Shown here in pieces: positions 8,907-17,936 of a stretch of DNA of 64,000 bases. How positions within the stretch are numbered: position 1 is the first letter of the stretch; every line of letters begins with the position of its first letter. Under the pieces are notes generated by a model that was not told where the DNA came from, searched no databases, and worked only from the letters and a program-made list of their open reading frames with translations. The DNA is from CAXSEF01 sp964236695 (GTDB taxonomy: Bacteria > Pseudomonadota > Alphaproteobacteria > Acetobacterales > Acetobacteraceae): the NCBI GenBank assembly GCA_964236695.1, contig CAXSFU010000004.1:24968-88967 (forward strand), read 5' to 3'. Made by a program: the position numbers and the translations under genes.

Positions 8907-10217
8907 CTACTTCGGCGCCTGGTAGGTGATGCGGTAGACCGCCCCGGCGAGGTCGTCGGACACCAGCAGCGAGCCGTCGCGCATCTGCTCGACGTCGACC
9001 GGACGGCCGTTGTACTCGCCGTCCTCGTCGAGCCAGCCCTCGGCGAACGGCTTCGAGCCCTCCGGCGCCTTGCCGTCGGCGTCGATCTTGGTGACCATGA
9101 TCCGCGCGCCCACCGGCACGGTGCGGTTCCACGAGCCGTGCTGCGCCGAGAAGATGGCGCCCTGATACTCCTTGGGGAACATCTTGCCGGAGTAGATCAT
9201 CATGCCGAGGTCGGCGGCGTGGGCGGTCTCCTCGACCACGGGGAACACCACGTCGGCGGGCGGCGTCTGGTCCTTGTACTCCGCTGTGCGGACGTTCCCG
9301 CCGCCATACCAGGGAAAGCCGAAGTTCTCGCCCATCTTGGTGGCGTGGTTGATCTCTCCCGGTGGGATGTCGTCGCCCATGCCGTCCACCTGGTTGTCGG
9401 TGAACCACAGGGTCTTGTCCTTGGCGAAGTCCATGCCGACCGAGTTGCGGATGCCGTGCTCGTAGACCTCGCGGTTGGTGCCGACGCGGTCCATGCGGAC
9501 GATGCCGCCCATGCCGACCTTGTTGTAGAGGTCCATCTTGTCGGGCGCGGGCACGTTGTACGGCTGGCCGAGCGCCACGTACAGCTTGTTGTCCGGCCCG
9601 ATGCGGCAGACGCGCGCCGAATGGTTGAAGCTCTGCTCGGCGACCGGGATCAGCTCGCCCTGCTTGACCACGGGCGCCACCGCGACGTCGGGGTTCTCGT
9701 AGAAGAACTCCGCGGCCGGGAACGACAGGATGCGGTTCTGCTCGACCGAGAACAGGAAGCCGTCCCTGGAGAAGCACAGGCCGTTGGGGTTGTTGAAGCC
9801 GACGCCCGGCGCGAACTCGCGCACGTCCTCGGCGGCCCCGGTGTGGCCGCGGTCGGTCAGGCTGTACACCTTGGTCTTGCGGGTGGACACGAAGGTCACC
9901 ACGCCCTGCGGCCCGACCGCGATCATCCGCGCGTCCGGCACCAGCGCGTAGAGGCTGATCTTGAAGCCCGGCGGCATCTTGATGTCCGCGAGCGTCTTGC
10001 GGATCGCATCCGCCTGGGGGCCGCCCTGCGGCACGGAGGCAAGGGTGGTGGCGCCGGTGGACTTGAAGTCCTCCAGCTTGCCCATCGTGCTGGCCTCGGC
10101 CTTCTCCGCGGGCGTGTTGCCGGACGGCGGGTTGTCGGTCACGGCGGCCTTCTGCGCGATCGCGGGGCCGCACAGCAGGGCGCCCACGGCGCAGGCCGTC
10201 AGCAGCAAGGATTTCAT
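8907..10217 (-). CDS. PQQ-type sorbosone/glucose dehydrogenase family protein
   Basis: Exported beta-propeller enzyme of 436 residues (signal peptide MKSLLLTACAVGALLCGPAIAQ). It has the soluble PQQ-dependent sugar dehydrogenase fold signature: PPGFKISLYALVPDARMIAV, then NGLCFSRDGFLF, then HSARVCRIGPDNKLYVALG, and ends with MRDGSLLVSDDLAGAVYRITY. The family is usually annotated as L-sorbosone or aldose dehydrogenase; the actual substrate cannot be read from sequence. ATG 10217 begins the signal peptide and is preceded by GGGAGAAC. First gene of a leftward operon with cytochrome c and the Cys-rich protein. Confidence 0.88.
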   Translation of the reverse strand: MKSLLLTACAVGALLCGPAIAQKAAVTDNPPSGNTPAEKAEASTMGKLEDFKSTGATTLASVPQGGPQADAIRKTLADIKMPPGFKISLYALVPDARMIAVGPQGVVTFVSTRKTKVYSLTDRGHTGAAEDVREFAPGVGFNNPNGLCFSRDGFLFSVEQNRILSFPAAEFFYENPDVAVAPVVKQGELIPVAEQSFNHSARVCRIGPDNKLYVALGQPYNVPAPDKMDLYNKVGMGGIVRMDRVGTNREVYEHGIRNSVGMDFAKDKTLWFTDNQVDGMGDDIPPGEINHATKMGENFGFPWYGGGNVRTAEYKDQTPPADVVFPVVEETAHAADLGMMIYSGKMFPKEYQGAIFSAQHGSWNRTVPVGARIMVTKIDADGKAPEGSKPFAEGWLDEDGEYNGRPVDVEQMRDGSLLVSDDLAGAVYRITYQAPK

Positions 10218-10449
10218 GGTCGTTCTCCCGTTGGACCCGGGGTTCAGACGTCCGGGCATCTTTGATTGAAGCGCACGCGACGGTATGCGGGGCCGCTGAC
10301 CTTGCCAAGCCGAACCTTGGCGGCAAGACGCGCGGCCGACGATGGCCTGCCATTGCCCTCGCGCTTGGCCCGACCGCCCTGCATCGTAACCACCCGGCGC
10401 TGCCCCGCCGCACGCCGACCCCGGGCGGTGTCTCGGTTTTAGGTCCAGA
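10218..10449. other. upstream region of the PQQ-dehydrogenase operon
   Basis: Intergenic sequence between the divergent dehydrogenase operon and the iron transporter. It should hold both promoters, but no hexamer pair is convincing. A small inverted repeat (GCCAAGCCGAACCTTGGC) is present near 10302-10321. The right half of the gap is a family A repeat. Confidence 0.4.
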
Positions 10450-10573
10450 AAGGAAGGCCAGGGGCTCTGCCCCTGGACCCCGCCAAAGGCAAGCCTTTGG
10501 AGTCCATTTTCTAAGTAAGGCCGGATCCGGGGGCGGCTTCCTCCGGTGGGTCCAGGGCAGAGCCTTGACCTTC
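10450..10573. repeat. repeat family A, copy 2
   Basis: AAGGAAGGCC at the left end, then the palindromes CCAGGGGCTCTGCCCCTGG and CCAAAGGCAAGCCTTTGG. The right half is degenerate and ends GCCTTGACCTT. It lies about 120 bp before the iron-binding protein gene. Confidence 0.8.
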
Positions 10574-10690
10574 TCGAACCGAGACACTGCCCGACCCCGC
10601 CCCGCGTTGACCCCGCCCCGCCTGGGTGATAGCACCGCGCCCGAAGCGCAACTGCGACGCGGTCGCATCAACGTCGCGCACGGAGCCGCC

Positions 10691-11707
10691 ATGACCCGAC
10701 CCTGCCGCCGCGCCGCGATCGTCCTTGGCCTCGCCATCCTGGCGCCCCTGCCGGCCCTGGCCGCGCCGGCGCCCGCGCCGCTGACGATCTACGCCGCCCA
10801 GCACCACCAGCTCGTCGACATGGTGGCGCAGGCCTTCACCAAGGAGACCGGCATCCCCGTGCGCTCGCGCTTCGGCGAGGCACCGGAGCTGGCCAACCAG
10901 ATCGCGCGCGAAGGCGCACGCTCGCCGGCCGACATCTACTTCACCGAGAACTCGCCGGAGCTGACCCTGCTCGACGAGAAGTCGCTGCTCGCCCCGGTCA
11001 CGCCCGCGACCCTGGCGCAGGTGCCGCCGCAGTACAGCAGCGCCGACGGCCACTGGCTCGGCGTGCTGGCGCGCGAGAACGTCCTGGCCTACGACCCCGC
11101 AAAGCTGAAGGAAGCCGACCTCCCCGCCTCCCTGCTCGACCTCGCCAAGCCGGAATGGAAGGGCCGCGTCGCCATCGCGCCGTCCGACGCCGATTTCCTG
11201 CCGCTGGTGCAGGCAGTGGTCGTGCTCAAGGGCCGCGAGGCCGCGCTGGCGTGGCTGCGCGGCCTCAAGGCCAACGCCCAGGTGTTCGACGATGACGAGG
11301 GCGTGGTGGCCGCCGTGGAGCGCGGCACCGTCGCCGCCGGGGTGATCAACAGCTACTACTATTACCGCGCCCGCACCGAGCAGGGTGCCGACAAGACCCG
11401 CTCGATGATCCACCACTTCGGCGGCGGCGACGTCGGCGGCCTGCTCAACGTGTCCGGCGCCGCGATCCTGAAGTCGTCGAGGAACCAGGACGCGGCGCAG
11501 CGCTTCCTCGCCTTCATGGCGAGCCGGCCGGTGCAGGAGATGCTGGCCAGGAGCGACATCGACTTCGAGTACCCCCTGGTGCCCGGCGTCGCCCCCAACG
11601 CCGCCCTGAAGCCGATGGACCAGCTGCAGCCGCCGGCCCTGACCCTGAAGCAGCTCGGCGACGACCAGGACTCCGCGAAGCTGCTGCGCCAGTCCGGGCT
11701 GCTCTGA
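10691..11707 (+). CDS. iron(III) ABC transporter substrate-binding protein (FbpA/FutA type)
   Basis: Periplasmic ferric-binding protein, 338 residues with a signal peptide to about residue 27. The mature start PLTIYAAQHHQLVDMVAQAF and the motif VINSYYYYRARTEQG supply the tyrosine cluster typical of FbpA-like Fe(III) ligands. FTENSPELTLLDEKSLL and SDADFLPLVQAVVVLKG are also characteristic. It begins a three-gene importer: the permease starts 7 bp after this stop and the ATPase follows. No Fur box could be assigned with confidence upstream. Confidence 0.9.
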   Translation: MTRPCRRAAIVLGLAILAPLPALAAPAPAPLTIYAAQHHQLVDMVAQAFTKETGIPVRSRFGEAPELANQIAREGARSPADIYFTENSPELTLLDEKSLLAPVTPATLAQVPPQYSSADGHWLGVLARENVLAYDPAKLKEADLPASLLDLAKPEWKGRVAIAPSDADFLPLVQAVVVLKGREAALAWLRGLKANAQVFDDDEGVVAAVERGTVAAGVINSYYYYRARTEQGADKTRSMIHHFGGGDVGGLLNVSGAAILKSSRNQDAAQRFLAFMASRPVQEMLARSDIDFEYPLVPGVAPNAALKPMDQLQPPALTLKQLGDDQDSAKLLRQSGLL

Positions 11708-11714
11708 CCCGGCC

Positions 11715-13400
11715 GTGACGGCCCCCGACAGGAAGCCCGCCGCCAACCCGCCGGCAATCGTCCTGCCGGCCACCGCCGCCGCCCACCCGGCCCTGCTCCC
11801 CGCGATCCCCGACGGCGCGACCGCCACACGGCGCGGCCGCCGGCGCGCGGCGCCAGGCCGCCGCCGGCCGCCGATGCCGCTGCTGCTCGCCGGGGCGTGC
11901 GGCTCGCTGCTGGTGCTGCTGCCGCTGGTCTGGACCGTCGTGCAGGCCTGCGGCGCCGATCCCGCCGACGCCCGCGACATGCTGTTCCGCCCGATGGTCG
12001 GCGAGCTGCTGCTCAACACTCTCGGCCTAGTGCTCGCCACCACCGCCTGCGCCGGCCTGATCGGCACCGCCTGCGCCTGGTGCATCGAGCGCACCCGCCT
12101 GCCCGGCCGCACCGCATGGGCCGTGCTCGCCGCCGTGCCGCTGGCGATCCCGCCGTTCATCACCTCCTACGCCTGGCTGTCGATCGCGCCCTCGCTGCAG
12201 GGCTTCGCCGGCGCCCTGCTGGTGGTGACGGGCGCCTACACCCCGTTCGTCACCCTGCCGGTCGCCGCCGCCCTGCGCGGCATGGACCCCGCCCTGGAGG
12301 AGAGCGCGCGCTCCCTCGGCCACGGCCCCTGGCGCAGCTTCCTGCGGGTCGTCCTGCCGCAGCTGCGGCCTGCCCTGCTCGGCGGCATGCTGCTGGTGGC
12401 GCTCAACACCCTGGTCGAGTTCGGCGCATTCACCCTGCTGCGCTTCCGCACCTTCACCACCGAGCTGTATGCCGAGTACCGCACCGGCCTGGACGGTCCG
12501 GACTCCGCGCTCCTCGCCGTCGTGCTGATCGCGCTGTGCGTCGCCTGCCTCGTGATCGAGGCCCGCGGGCGCGGCCGCGCCCGCTACGCCCGCGTCGCCC
12601 GATTCACCGGCCGCCGCGCCACGCCGGCTCGACTCGGCTGGCGCGCAGTCCCCGTGCTGGCCGGCTTCGCCGCGCTGGCCTCGGTCACGGTCGTCGTGCC
12701 GCTGTGCACGGTCCTGTTCTGGCTGACCCGGCACAACTCGGCGGCCGTCTCCACCGTGGCCGCCTCCGGCCCGCTGCTTCTGGACGCCGCGCTGTCCTCG
12801 ATCTCGCTCGGCCTGGCCGGCGCCGCGCTGACCATGGTGCTGGCGATCCCGCTCGGCGTGCTCACCGTGCGCTACGACGGCCCGCTGATCGCCCTGCTGG
12901 AGCGCGCCGCCTGGCTGGCGCAGGGCGTGCCCGGCATCGTGGTGGCACTCGCCCTGGTCTCGCTCACGATCCAGGCCGCCGAGCCGCTCTACCAGACCTC
13001 CGCGCTGCTCGTGGTCTCCTACGCCATCCTGTTCCTCCCGCTGGCCCTGGTCAGCGTGCGCGCCGCCCTTGCCCAGGCGCAGGCAGGCCTGGAGGAGGCC
13101 GGACGCTCGCTCGGCCTCGGCTGGGCCGCCACCGCCTGGCGCGTGATGCTGCCGCTCGCCGGCCCAGGGCTGGGCGCCGCCGCCGCCCTGGTGTTCGTCT
13201 CGGTGATGACCGAGTTGACCGCGACCCTGCTGCTCTCGCCGATCGGCACCGAGACGCTGGCGACCCGCGTGTGGGCGGACACCTCCACCCTCGCCTTCGC
13301 CGCCGCGGCGCCCTACGCCGCGCTGATGGCGGCCCTGTCGCTCGTCTCCACCTGGGTGCTGGCGCGGCGCTTCGGCGCTACGGCGCTGGCGGGGGGGTGA
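11715..13400 (+). CDS. iron(III) ABC transporter permease (fused double permease, FbpB type)
   Basis: Inner-membrane permease of 561 residues made of two tandem binding-protein-dependent permease domains (about 60-280 and 310-555). Each carries an EAA loop: EESARSLGHGPWRSFLRVVLPQ in the first and EEAGRSLGLGWAATAWRVMLPL in the second, the ATPase contact sites. GTG 11715 lies 7 bp after the binding-protein stop. The first 50 residues are Pro/Ala/Arg-rich and not conserved, so a start at ATG 11874 is possible. The ATPase gene is separated from it by a family A repeat. Confidence 0.9.
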   Translation: MTAPDRKPAANPPAIVLPATAAAHPALLPAIPDGATATRRGRRRAAPGRRRPPMPLLLAGACGSLLVLLPLVWTVVQACGADPADARDMLFRPMVGELLLNTLGLVLATTACAGLIGTACAWCIERTRLPGRTAWAVLAAVPLAIPPFITSYAWLSIAPSLQGFAGALLVVTGAYTPFVTLPVAAALRGMDPALEESARSLGHGPWRSFLRVVLPQLRPALLGGMLLVALNTLVEFGAFTLLRFRTFTTELYAEYRTGLDGPDSALLAVVLIALCVACLVIEARGRGRARYARVARFTGRRATPARLGWRAVPVLAGFAALASVTVVVPLCTVLFWLTRHNSAAVSTVAASGPLLLDAALSSISLGLAGAALTMVLAIPLGVLTVRYDGPLIALLERAAWLAQGVPGIVVALALVSLTIQAAEPLYQTSALLVVSYAILFLPLALVSVRAALAQAQAGLEEAGRSLGLGWAATAWRVMLPLAGPGLGAAAALVFVSVMTELTATLLLSPIGTETLATRVWADTSTLAFAAAAPYAALMAALSLVSTWVLARRFGATALAGG

Positions 13401-13412
13401 GGGACGTGAAGG

Positions 13413-13558
13413 AAGCAAGGCTGGGCTCTGCCCAGACCCGCCAAAGGGCCGAGCCCTTTGGAAACCCTGGACTTAAGCATCGGACTCCGAAGGTTTGCCT
13501 TTGGCGGGGTTCCCACGTCCAGGCATGGGGGGCAGCGCCGCTGGCCCTGCTGCCTTCC
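13413..13558. repeat. repeat family A, copy 3 (inside the iron-transport operon)
   Basis: AAGCAAGG end, a TGGGCTCTGCCCA palindrome and AAAGGGCCGAGCCCTTT, followed by an eroded right half that runs up to the ATPase start codon. It separates the permease and ATPase genes of one transporter. Confidence 0.75.
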
Positions 13559-13560
13559 TG

Positions 13561-14625
13561 ATGTCCGACGTCCGCATCCAGGCCCTGTGCAAGTCCTTCG
13601 GCCCCGCCCCCGTGCTGTCCGGCGTCGACCTGTCGGTGCGCTCCGGCAGCCTGGTCGCGATCCTCGGCGCGTCCGGCAGCGGCAAGACCACGCTCCTGCG
13701 CCTGCTCGCCGGCTTCGAGCGCGCCGACTCCGGCCGCATCGCCGTCGCCGGCGAGGCGGTGTGCGACGCCGGCCTGCACCTCGCCCCGGAGCGCCGCCGC
13801 ATCGGCTACGTCGCGCAGGAGGGCGCGCTGTTCCCGCACCTGAGCGTGCAGGACAACGTGCTGTTCGGCCTGCCCCGCCGCGAGCGGCGCGACGGACGCC
13901 GGGCGGCGTCGCTGCTGGAGCTGGTCGGCCTGCCAGCCGCCCACGCCGCGCGCGGCCCGCACCAGCTCTCCGGCGGCGAGCAGCAGCGCGTCGCCCTGGC
14001 CCGCGCCCTGGCGCCGCGGCCGCGCCTGGTGCTGCTCGACGAGCCGTTCTCCGCGCTGGACGCCGCCCTGCGCACCGAGACCCGCCGCGCGGTCGCCGCC
14101 GCGCTGTCGCAGGCCGGCGCCACGGCGCTTCTGGTCACGCACGACCAGTCCGAGGCGCTGTCGATGGGCGAGCAGGTCGCCGTGCTGCGCCGCGGCCGCT
14201 TGGTGCAGATGGCCTCGCCCGAGACTCTGTACCGCCATCCGGCCGACGCGGAGCTGGCGCGCTTCGTCGGCGAGGCGGTGCTGCTGCCCGGCCGGGCGGA
14301 AGGCGGCGCGGTGTCGTGCTGCCTGGGCCGGCTCGTGCTCGCGTCACCCACGGACGCGACGCTGCACGGCGAGGTGGAGGTGCTGCTGCGTCCGGAGCAG
14401 CTGAGGCTGGACCAGGCCGGCGGCGTGGCGGCGCTGGTGCGCGAGGTCACGTTCTACGGGCACGACGCCAGCGTCGGGCTGCTGCTGGAAGGCGGCGCGG
14501 CCGTGACCGCGCGGGTGGGCGGGCACAGCGTGCCGGCGGCGGGCGAGACGGTGCGCGTGACGGTCGCAGGCGGCGTCACCGCGTTCGCCCGCGACCGCGC
14601 ATCAGACGCGGCCCCTGAGGCATGA
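13561..14625 (+). CDS. iron(III) ABC transporter ATP-binding protein (FbpC type)
   Basis: ATPase of 354 residues that energises the adjacent permease. Walker A is GASGSGKTT, the signature is LSGGEQQR, Walker B is LVLLDEPFSALD and the switch His is in LLVTHDQSEAL. A TOBE-like C-terminal domain (about 240-350) includes VLLRPEQLRLD and VREVTFYGHDASVGLLLEGG, as in FbpC/PotA-type proteins. ATG 13561 abuts the end of a family A repeat; no clear Shine-Dalgarno site is seen. A longer reading from 13495 would run through the repeat and is rejected. Confidence 0.92.
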   Translation: MSDVRIQALCKSFGPAPVLSGVDLSVRSGSLVAILGASGSGKTTLLRLLAGFERADSGRIAVAGEAVCDAGLHLAPERRRIGYVAQEGALFPHLSVQDNVLFGLPRRERRDGRRAASLLELVGLPAAHAARGPHQLSGGEQQRVALARALAPRPRLVLLDEPFSALDAALRTETRRAVAAALSQAGATALLVTHDQSEALSMGEQVAVLRRGRLVQMASPETLYRHPADAELARFVGEAVLLPGRAEGGAVSCCLGRLVLASPTDATLHGEVEVLLRPEQLRLDQAGGVAALVREVTFYGHDASVGLLLEGGAAVTARVGGHSVPAAGETVRVTVAGGVTAFARDRASDAAPEA

Positions 14626-14658
14626 GGGGCCGAGGCGCAGCCGCGTCCGGCCCCGCCC

Positions 14659-15225
14659 TCACTCTTCGCCCAGGTTGAGCGCCGAGAGCCGCGCCGCGAT
14701 GGCATCCAGGCGCAGGACCTCCGCCCCCCTGCTGGCCAGGGCGGACAGCGGCATGCTCGGCGCCACGGCTTCCGCGGGGTCCTGCACGATCCTGGCGCCG
14801 CCCGCCCTGCCGATCGCCGCCAGCCCTGCGGCGCCATAGCCGTCCCACCCGGTGAGCACCACGCCGACCACCCGCGCGCCATAGGCCAGCGCCGCGGACT
14901 CGAACAGCAGGTCCATCTCCCGTCCGCCTCGGCCGGCGGGCGTCTCGCGCAGCCTCACCCTGCCGCCTTCGAGCAGCATCTGGCATCCGGACGGCGCCAC
15001 GTGGATCCGCCCGGCCTCCACCTTGTCGCCGTCGGCGGGATGCACGGCGGGCAGCGGGCCGGCCCGGCTCAGGGCGTCGGGAAGGTAGCGCACCGGGTCG
15101 GCGCCCAGGCTGAGGCTGACGAACACCGCCGCATCGAACCCGGGCGGCAGCCCGCGCACCAGAATGCCGATCGCCTCCACCCCGCCGATCGAGGCGCCGA
15201 TCACGACGATGTCGTGCCTGGCCAT
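14659..15225 (-). CDS. CheB-like methylesterase domain protein, probably catalytically degenerate
   Basis: Stand-alone 188-residue protein with the CheB catalytic-domain fold: IVVIGASIGGVEAI holds the nucleophile S12, and GRIHVAPSGCQMLLEGGRVRL is the typical middle. There is no receiver domain. The usual His region (VVQHMP) reads VFVSLSLG, and the usual LTGMGxDGAAGL reads LTGWDGYGAAGL, so the catalytic His appears missing and the Asp is displaced. It may be a non-enzymatic paralogue. No chemotaxis genes are nearby; livJ is divergent. Confidence 0.8.
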   Translation of the reverse strand: MARHDIVVIGASIGGVEAIGILVRGLPPGFDAAVFVSLSLGADPVRYLPDALSRAGPLPAVHPADGDKVEAGRIHVAPSGCQMLLEGGRVRLRETPAGRGGREMDLLFESAALAYGARVVGVVLTGWDGYGAAGLAAIGRAGGARIVQDPAEAVAPSMPLSALASRGAEVLRLDAIAARLSALNLGEE

Positions 15226-15586
15226 GACAGCTCTCCCCGATGGTTCCGGACCAGGCGGCGAAACGCGGACGGGTTCTGCGCGGGGAGAACGCGCCGTCCC
15301 CGTTTGCCAGGACATCATGACGGCACGCCCGTGGGATACATGCAATGGTATGCAGGCCGCCCCTCCGGGGGACCGGGCGCCACTCCTGCACCGCCGTGGC
15401 AGGCGCGCGTCCCGCAGCCGCCGTCTGCCGACCGATCGCGCAGTGTTCCCCCGCCGTGCCCGAAGCGGCGGCGAAGCCGGTGCGGCGGGCCGTCCTGCCA
15501 ATCACATTCCTGTGGACCGGCGCGGCGGCGCGTCCATAAGCTCCCGCCGCCTCGACCTGCCACACCGACCCGGGAACCACAGCCGC
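15226..15586. other. divergent control region, CheB-like / livJ
   Basis: A 361-bp intergenic region that must hold both divergent promoters. The one distinctive stretch is an AT-richer patch near 15330-15355 with ATGCA repeated 10 bp apart (ATGCAATGGTATGCA), which could be a regulator site. This is weak; no repeat element or RNA gene is seen. Confidence 0.35.
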
Positions 15587-16870
15587 ATGACCGCTCGCCG
15601 CCGCGCCCGCCGCCTCGCCGACCCGCCCACCGCGGCCGCGCCGCCCGCAGCGGCCGCGCCGCTCGCCGCAGCCGTCCTGGCGGCCGTGCTGCTCGGCGTG
15701 CTGCCGGCCCGCGCCGCGGACAAGGTGATCCGCCTCGGCGTCGACCTGTCGCTGACCGGCGCCGACGCCGACAGCGGCAACAAGGTCAAGGACGGCGTGC
15801 TGCTCGCCATCGACGAGGCCAACGCCGGCCACCTGATCCCCGGCGTGACGATCGAGCCGGTGCTGCTCGACGACGCCACCGCCACCGCAGGCCAGTACGA
15901 CCCCGCCCAGGCCGCGACCAACGCCCGCAAGATGGTCTCCGACAAGGACGTCCTCGCCGCCATCGGCCCGCAGATGAGCGGCGCCGCCAAGGCGATGGCG
16001 CCGATCCTGAGCATGGGCGACCTCGCGATGATCACGCCCGAGGCCACCAACCCCGACCTCACCGACCCGAAGTTCGCCGGCCAGTATCGCCCGTCCGGCA
16101 AGGTCACCTTCTTCCGCACCGTGACCACGGACGCCTTCCAGGGCCCCGACATGGCGAACTTCTTCGCCGACACCCTGCACGCGAAGAAGATCTACATCCT
16201 CGACGACAGCGGCGCCTTCGGCGTCGGCCTCGCCGACCACTTCGCTGCCCAGGCCAAGGCGAAGGGCATCGAGGTGCTCGGCCGCGACCGCCTCGACCCC
16301 AAGGCCGCCGACTACAGCTCGGTGCTGACCAAGATCAAGTCGCTCGGCGCCGACAGCCTCTACTACGGCGGCGTGTCGGAAGCCGGCGTGAAGGTCATCA
16401 AGCAGTCCTACGACATCATCCCCGCCGCGATGAAGGGCGGCGGCGACGGCCTGCTCGACGGCGCCGTGCTCACCGGCGCCGGCTTCCCCGCCGCCCAGGG
16501 CTGGTACGTCACCATCGCCGCGCCCCACATGCTGGAGGACACCAAGCTTGCCGCCTGGACGAGGACGTTCAAGGACAAGTACGGCGTCTCCGCCGGCGAC
16601 TACTCCATCACCGGCTACGACGGCACGCAGGTGATCCTTGCCGCGATCAAGGGCCTGGTCGCCGCCAAGCAGGACGTCACCCGCGAGGCGGTGCGCGCCG
16701 CGATCGCCGCCAGCTCCACAGACACGCTGCAGGGCCCGGTCGCGTTCGACGCCAACGGCGACGTCAACTCCAAGGTCGTCAGCGTGTTCCAGGTCCGCAA
16801 GGACACCTCGGCGCCGCTCGACGACGTGGCGTCGCAGTTCAAGTACGTGGGCGTGGCGCCGGCGCATTGA
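15587..16870 (+). CDS. livJ: branched-chain amino acid ABC transporter substrate-binding protein (LivJ/LivK type)
   Basis: Periplasmic binding protein of 427 residues; the signal peptide ends near residue 45 (LPARAA). The mature start DKVIRLGVDLSLTGADADSG is the Leu/Ile/Val-binding family signature, with AIGPQMSGAAKAMAPI, IYILDDSGAFGVGLADHF and DYSITGYDGTQVILAAI later. The ligand could be another amino acid or amide. First gene of the liv cluster; a family A repeat separates it from livH. ATG 15587 gives a complete signal peptide. Confidence 0.92.
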   Translation: MTARRRARRLADPPTAAAPPAAAAPLAAAVLAAVLLGVLPARAADKVIRLGVDLSLTGADADSGNKVKDGVLLAIDEANAGHLIPGVTIEPVLLDDATATAGQYDPAQAATNARKMVSDKDVLAAIGPQMSGAAKAMAPILSMGDLAMITPEATNPDLTDPKFAGQYRPSGKVTFFRTVTTDAFQGPDMANFFADTLHAKKIYILDDSGAFGVGLADHFAAQAKAKGIEVLGRDRLDPKAADYSSVLTKIKSLGADSLYYGGVSEAGVKVIKQSYDIIPAAMKGGGDGLLDGAVLTGAGFPAAQGWYVTIAAPHMLEDTKLAAWTRTFKDKYGVSAGDYSITGYDGTQVILAAIKGLVAAKQDVTREAVRAAIAASSTDTLQGPVAFDANGDVNSKVVSVFQVRKDTSAPLDDVASQFKYVGVAPAH

Positions 16871-17000
16871 GCAAGCAAGAAAGGTTGGGCTCTGCCCAAA
16901 CCCGCCAAAGGGCCGAGCCCTTTGGAAACCCTTCCCTTGAGTCAGGTTTCCAAAGGCTCGGCCTTTGGCGGGGTCCAGGGGCAGAGCCCCTGGCCTTCCT
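16871..17000. repeat. repeat family A, copy 4 (livJ/livH gap)
   Basis: Left part AAAGGGCCGAGCCCTTT; right part CCAAAGGCTCGGCCTTTGG and CCAGGGGCAGAGCCCCTGG then CCTTCCT. It ends only 6 bp before the livH start codon. Confidence 0.85.
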
Positions 17001-17006
17001 GTCTTC

Positions 17007-17936
17007 ATGACCGCCGGCGACCTGCTGCTGCAGCAGGTGATCAACGGCCTGAGCCTGGGCGCGATGTATGCCCTGCTCGCGCTGGGCTTCACCCTGGTCT
17101 ACGGCATCCTCGAGCTGATCAACTTCGCCCACTTCAACGTCTTCATGATCGGCTCCTTCATCGGCCTGTGGACGCTGCAGGCGTTCGGCCTGTCCGGGCA
17201 GGCCGTGCTGATGACCGGCCTGCCGCTGGCCGGCGTGCTGCTGTGCGCGCTGGCCACCTCCATGCTCGGCGCCGGCGCGCTCGGCGTGCTGGTCGAGCGC
17301 GTCTGCCTGCGCCCGCTGCGCGGCGTGCGGGGACCCGCGGCGATGATCACCACGATCGGCGTGTCCTACATCCTGTTCAACCTGGTGCTGCTGTGCGTCG
17401 GCGCCGAGGCGAAGAACTACCCCAATCCCCTGCCGCCGATGCAGTTCGCCCTCGGCGGCGCGGTGCTGCGCCTGCGCGAGATCCTGATCTGGGTCGTCTC
17501 GCTGGCCCTGATGGGCGCGCTGTGGCTGTTCGTGCAGCGCTCCCGCCTGGGACGGGCGATGCGCGCCACCGCGCAGGACCCGGAGGCCGCGCGCATGATG
17601 GGCGTCGAGGTCGACCGGGTCGTGATTGCCGCCTTCTTCCTCGGCTCCGCGCTGGCGGGCGCCGCCGGGCTGGTGTTCGGGCTGTACTACGACTTCACCA
17701 GCTTCCTGATCGGCTACGCGGCCGGGCTACGTGCCTTCACCGCGGCCGTGCTCGGCGGCATCGGCAACGTGCCCGGCGCCATGCTCGGCGGGCTGATCAT
17801 CGGCCTGGTCGAGACGCTGAGCGGCCAGTACATCGCCACCGCCTGGGCCGACGTGGTGATCTTCTCGATCCTCGTCCTCGTGCTGGTGTTCCGCCCCGCC
17901 GGCCTGTTCGGCCGCATGGCGCTGAACCGCTCGTGA
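17007..17936 (+). CDS. livH: branched-chain amino acid ABC transporter permease LivH
   Basis: Inner-membrane permease, 309 residues, about eight transmembrane helices. The N-terminus DLLLQQVINGLSLGAMYALLALGF is diagnostic for LivH, and RAMRATAQDPEAARMMGVEVD is the cytoplasmic coupling loop. Pairs with the LivM part of the next gene. ATG 17007 comes right after the repeat without an obvious ribosome-binding site. Its TGA overlaps the GTG start of the next gene (GTGA), implying coupled translation. Confidence 0.95.
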   Translation: MTAGDLLLQQVINGLSLGAMYALLALGFTLVYGILELINFAHFNVFMIGSFIGLWTLQAFGLSGQAVLMTGLPLAGVLLCALATSMLGAGALGVLVERVCLRPLRGVRGPAAMITTIGVSYILFNLVLLCVGAEAKNYPNPLPPMQFALGGAVLRLREILIWVVSLALMGALWLFVQRSRLGRAMRATAQDPEAARMMGVEVDRVVIAAFFLGSALAGAAGLVFGLYYDFTSFLIGYAAGLRAFTAAVLGGIGNVPGAMLGGLIIGLVETLSGQYIATAWADVVIFSILVLVLVFRPAGLFGRMALNRS

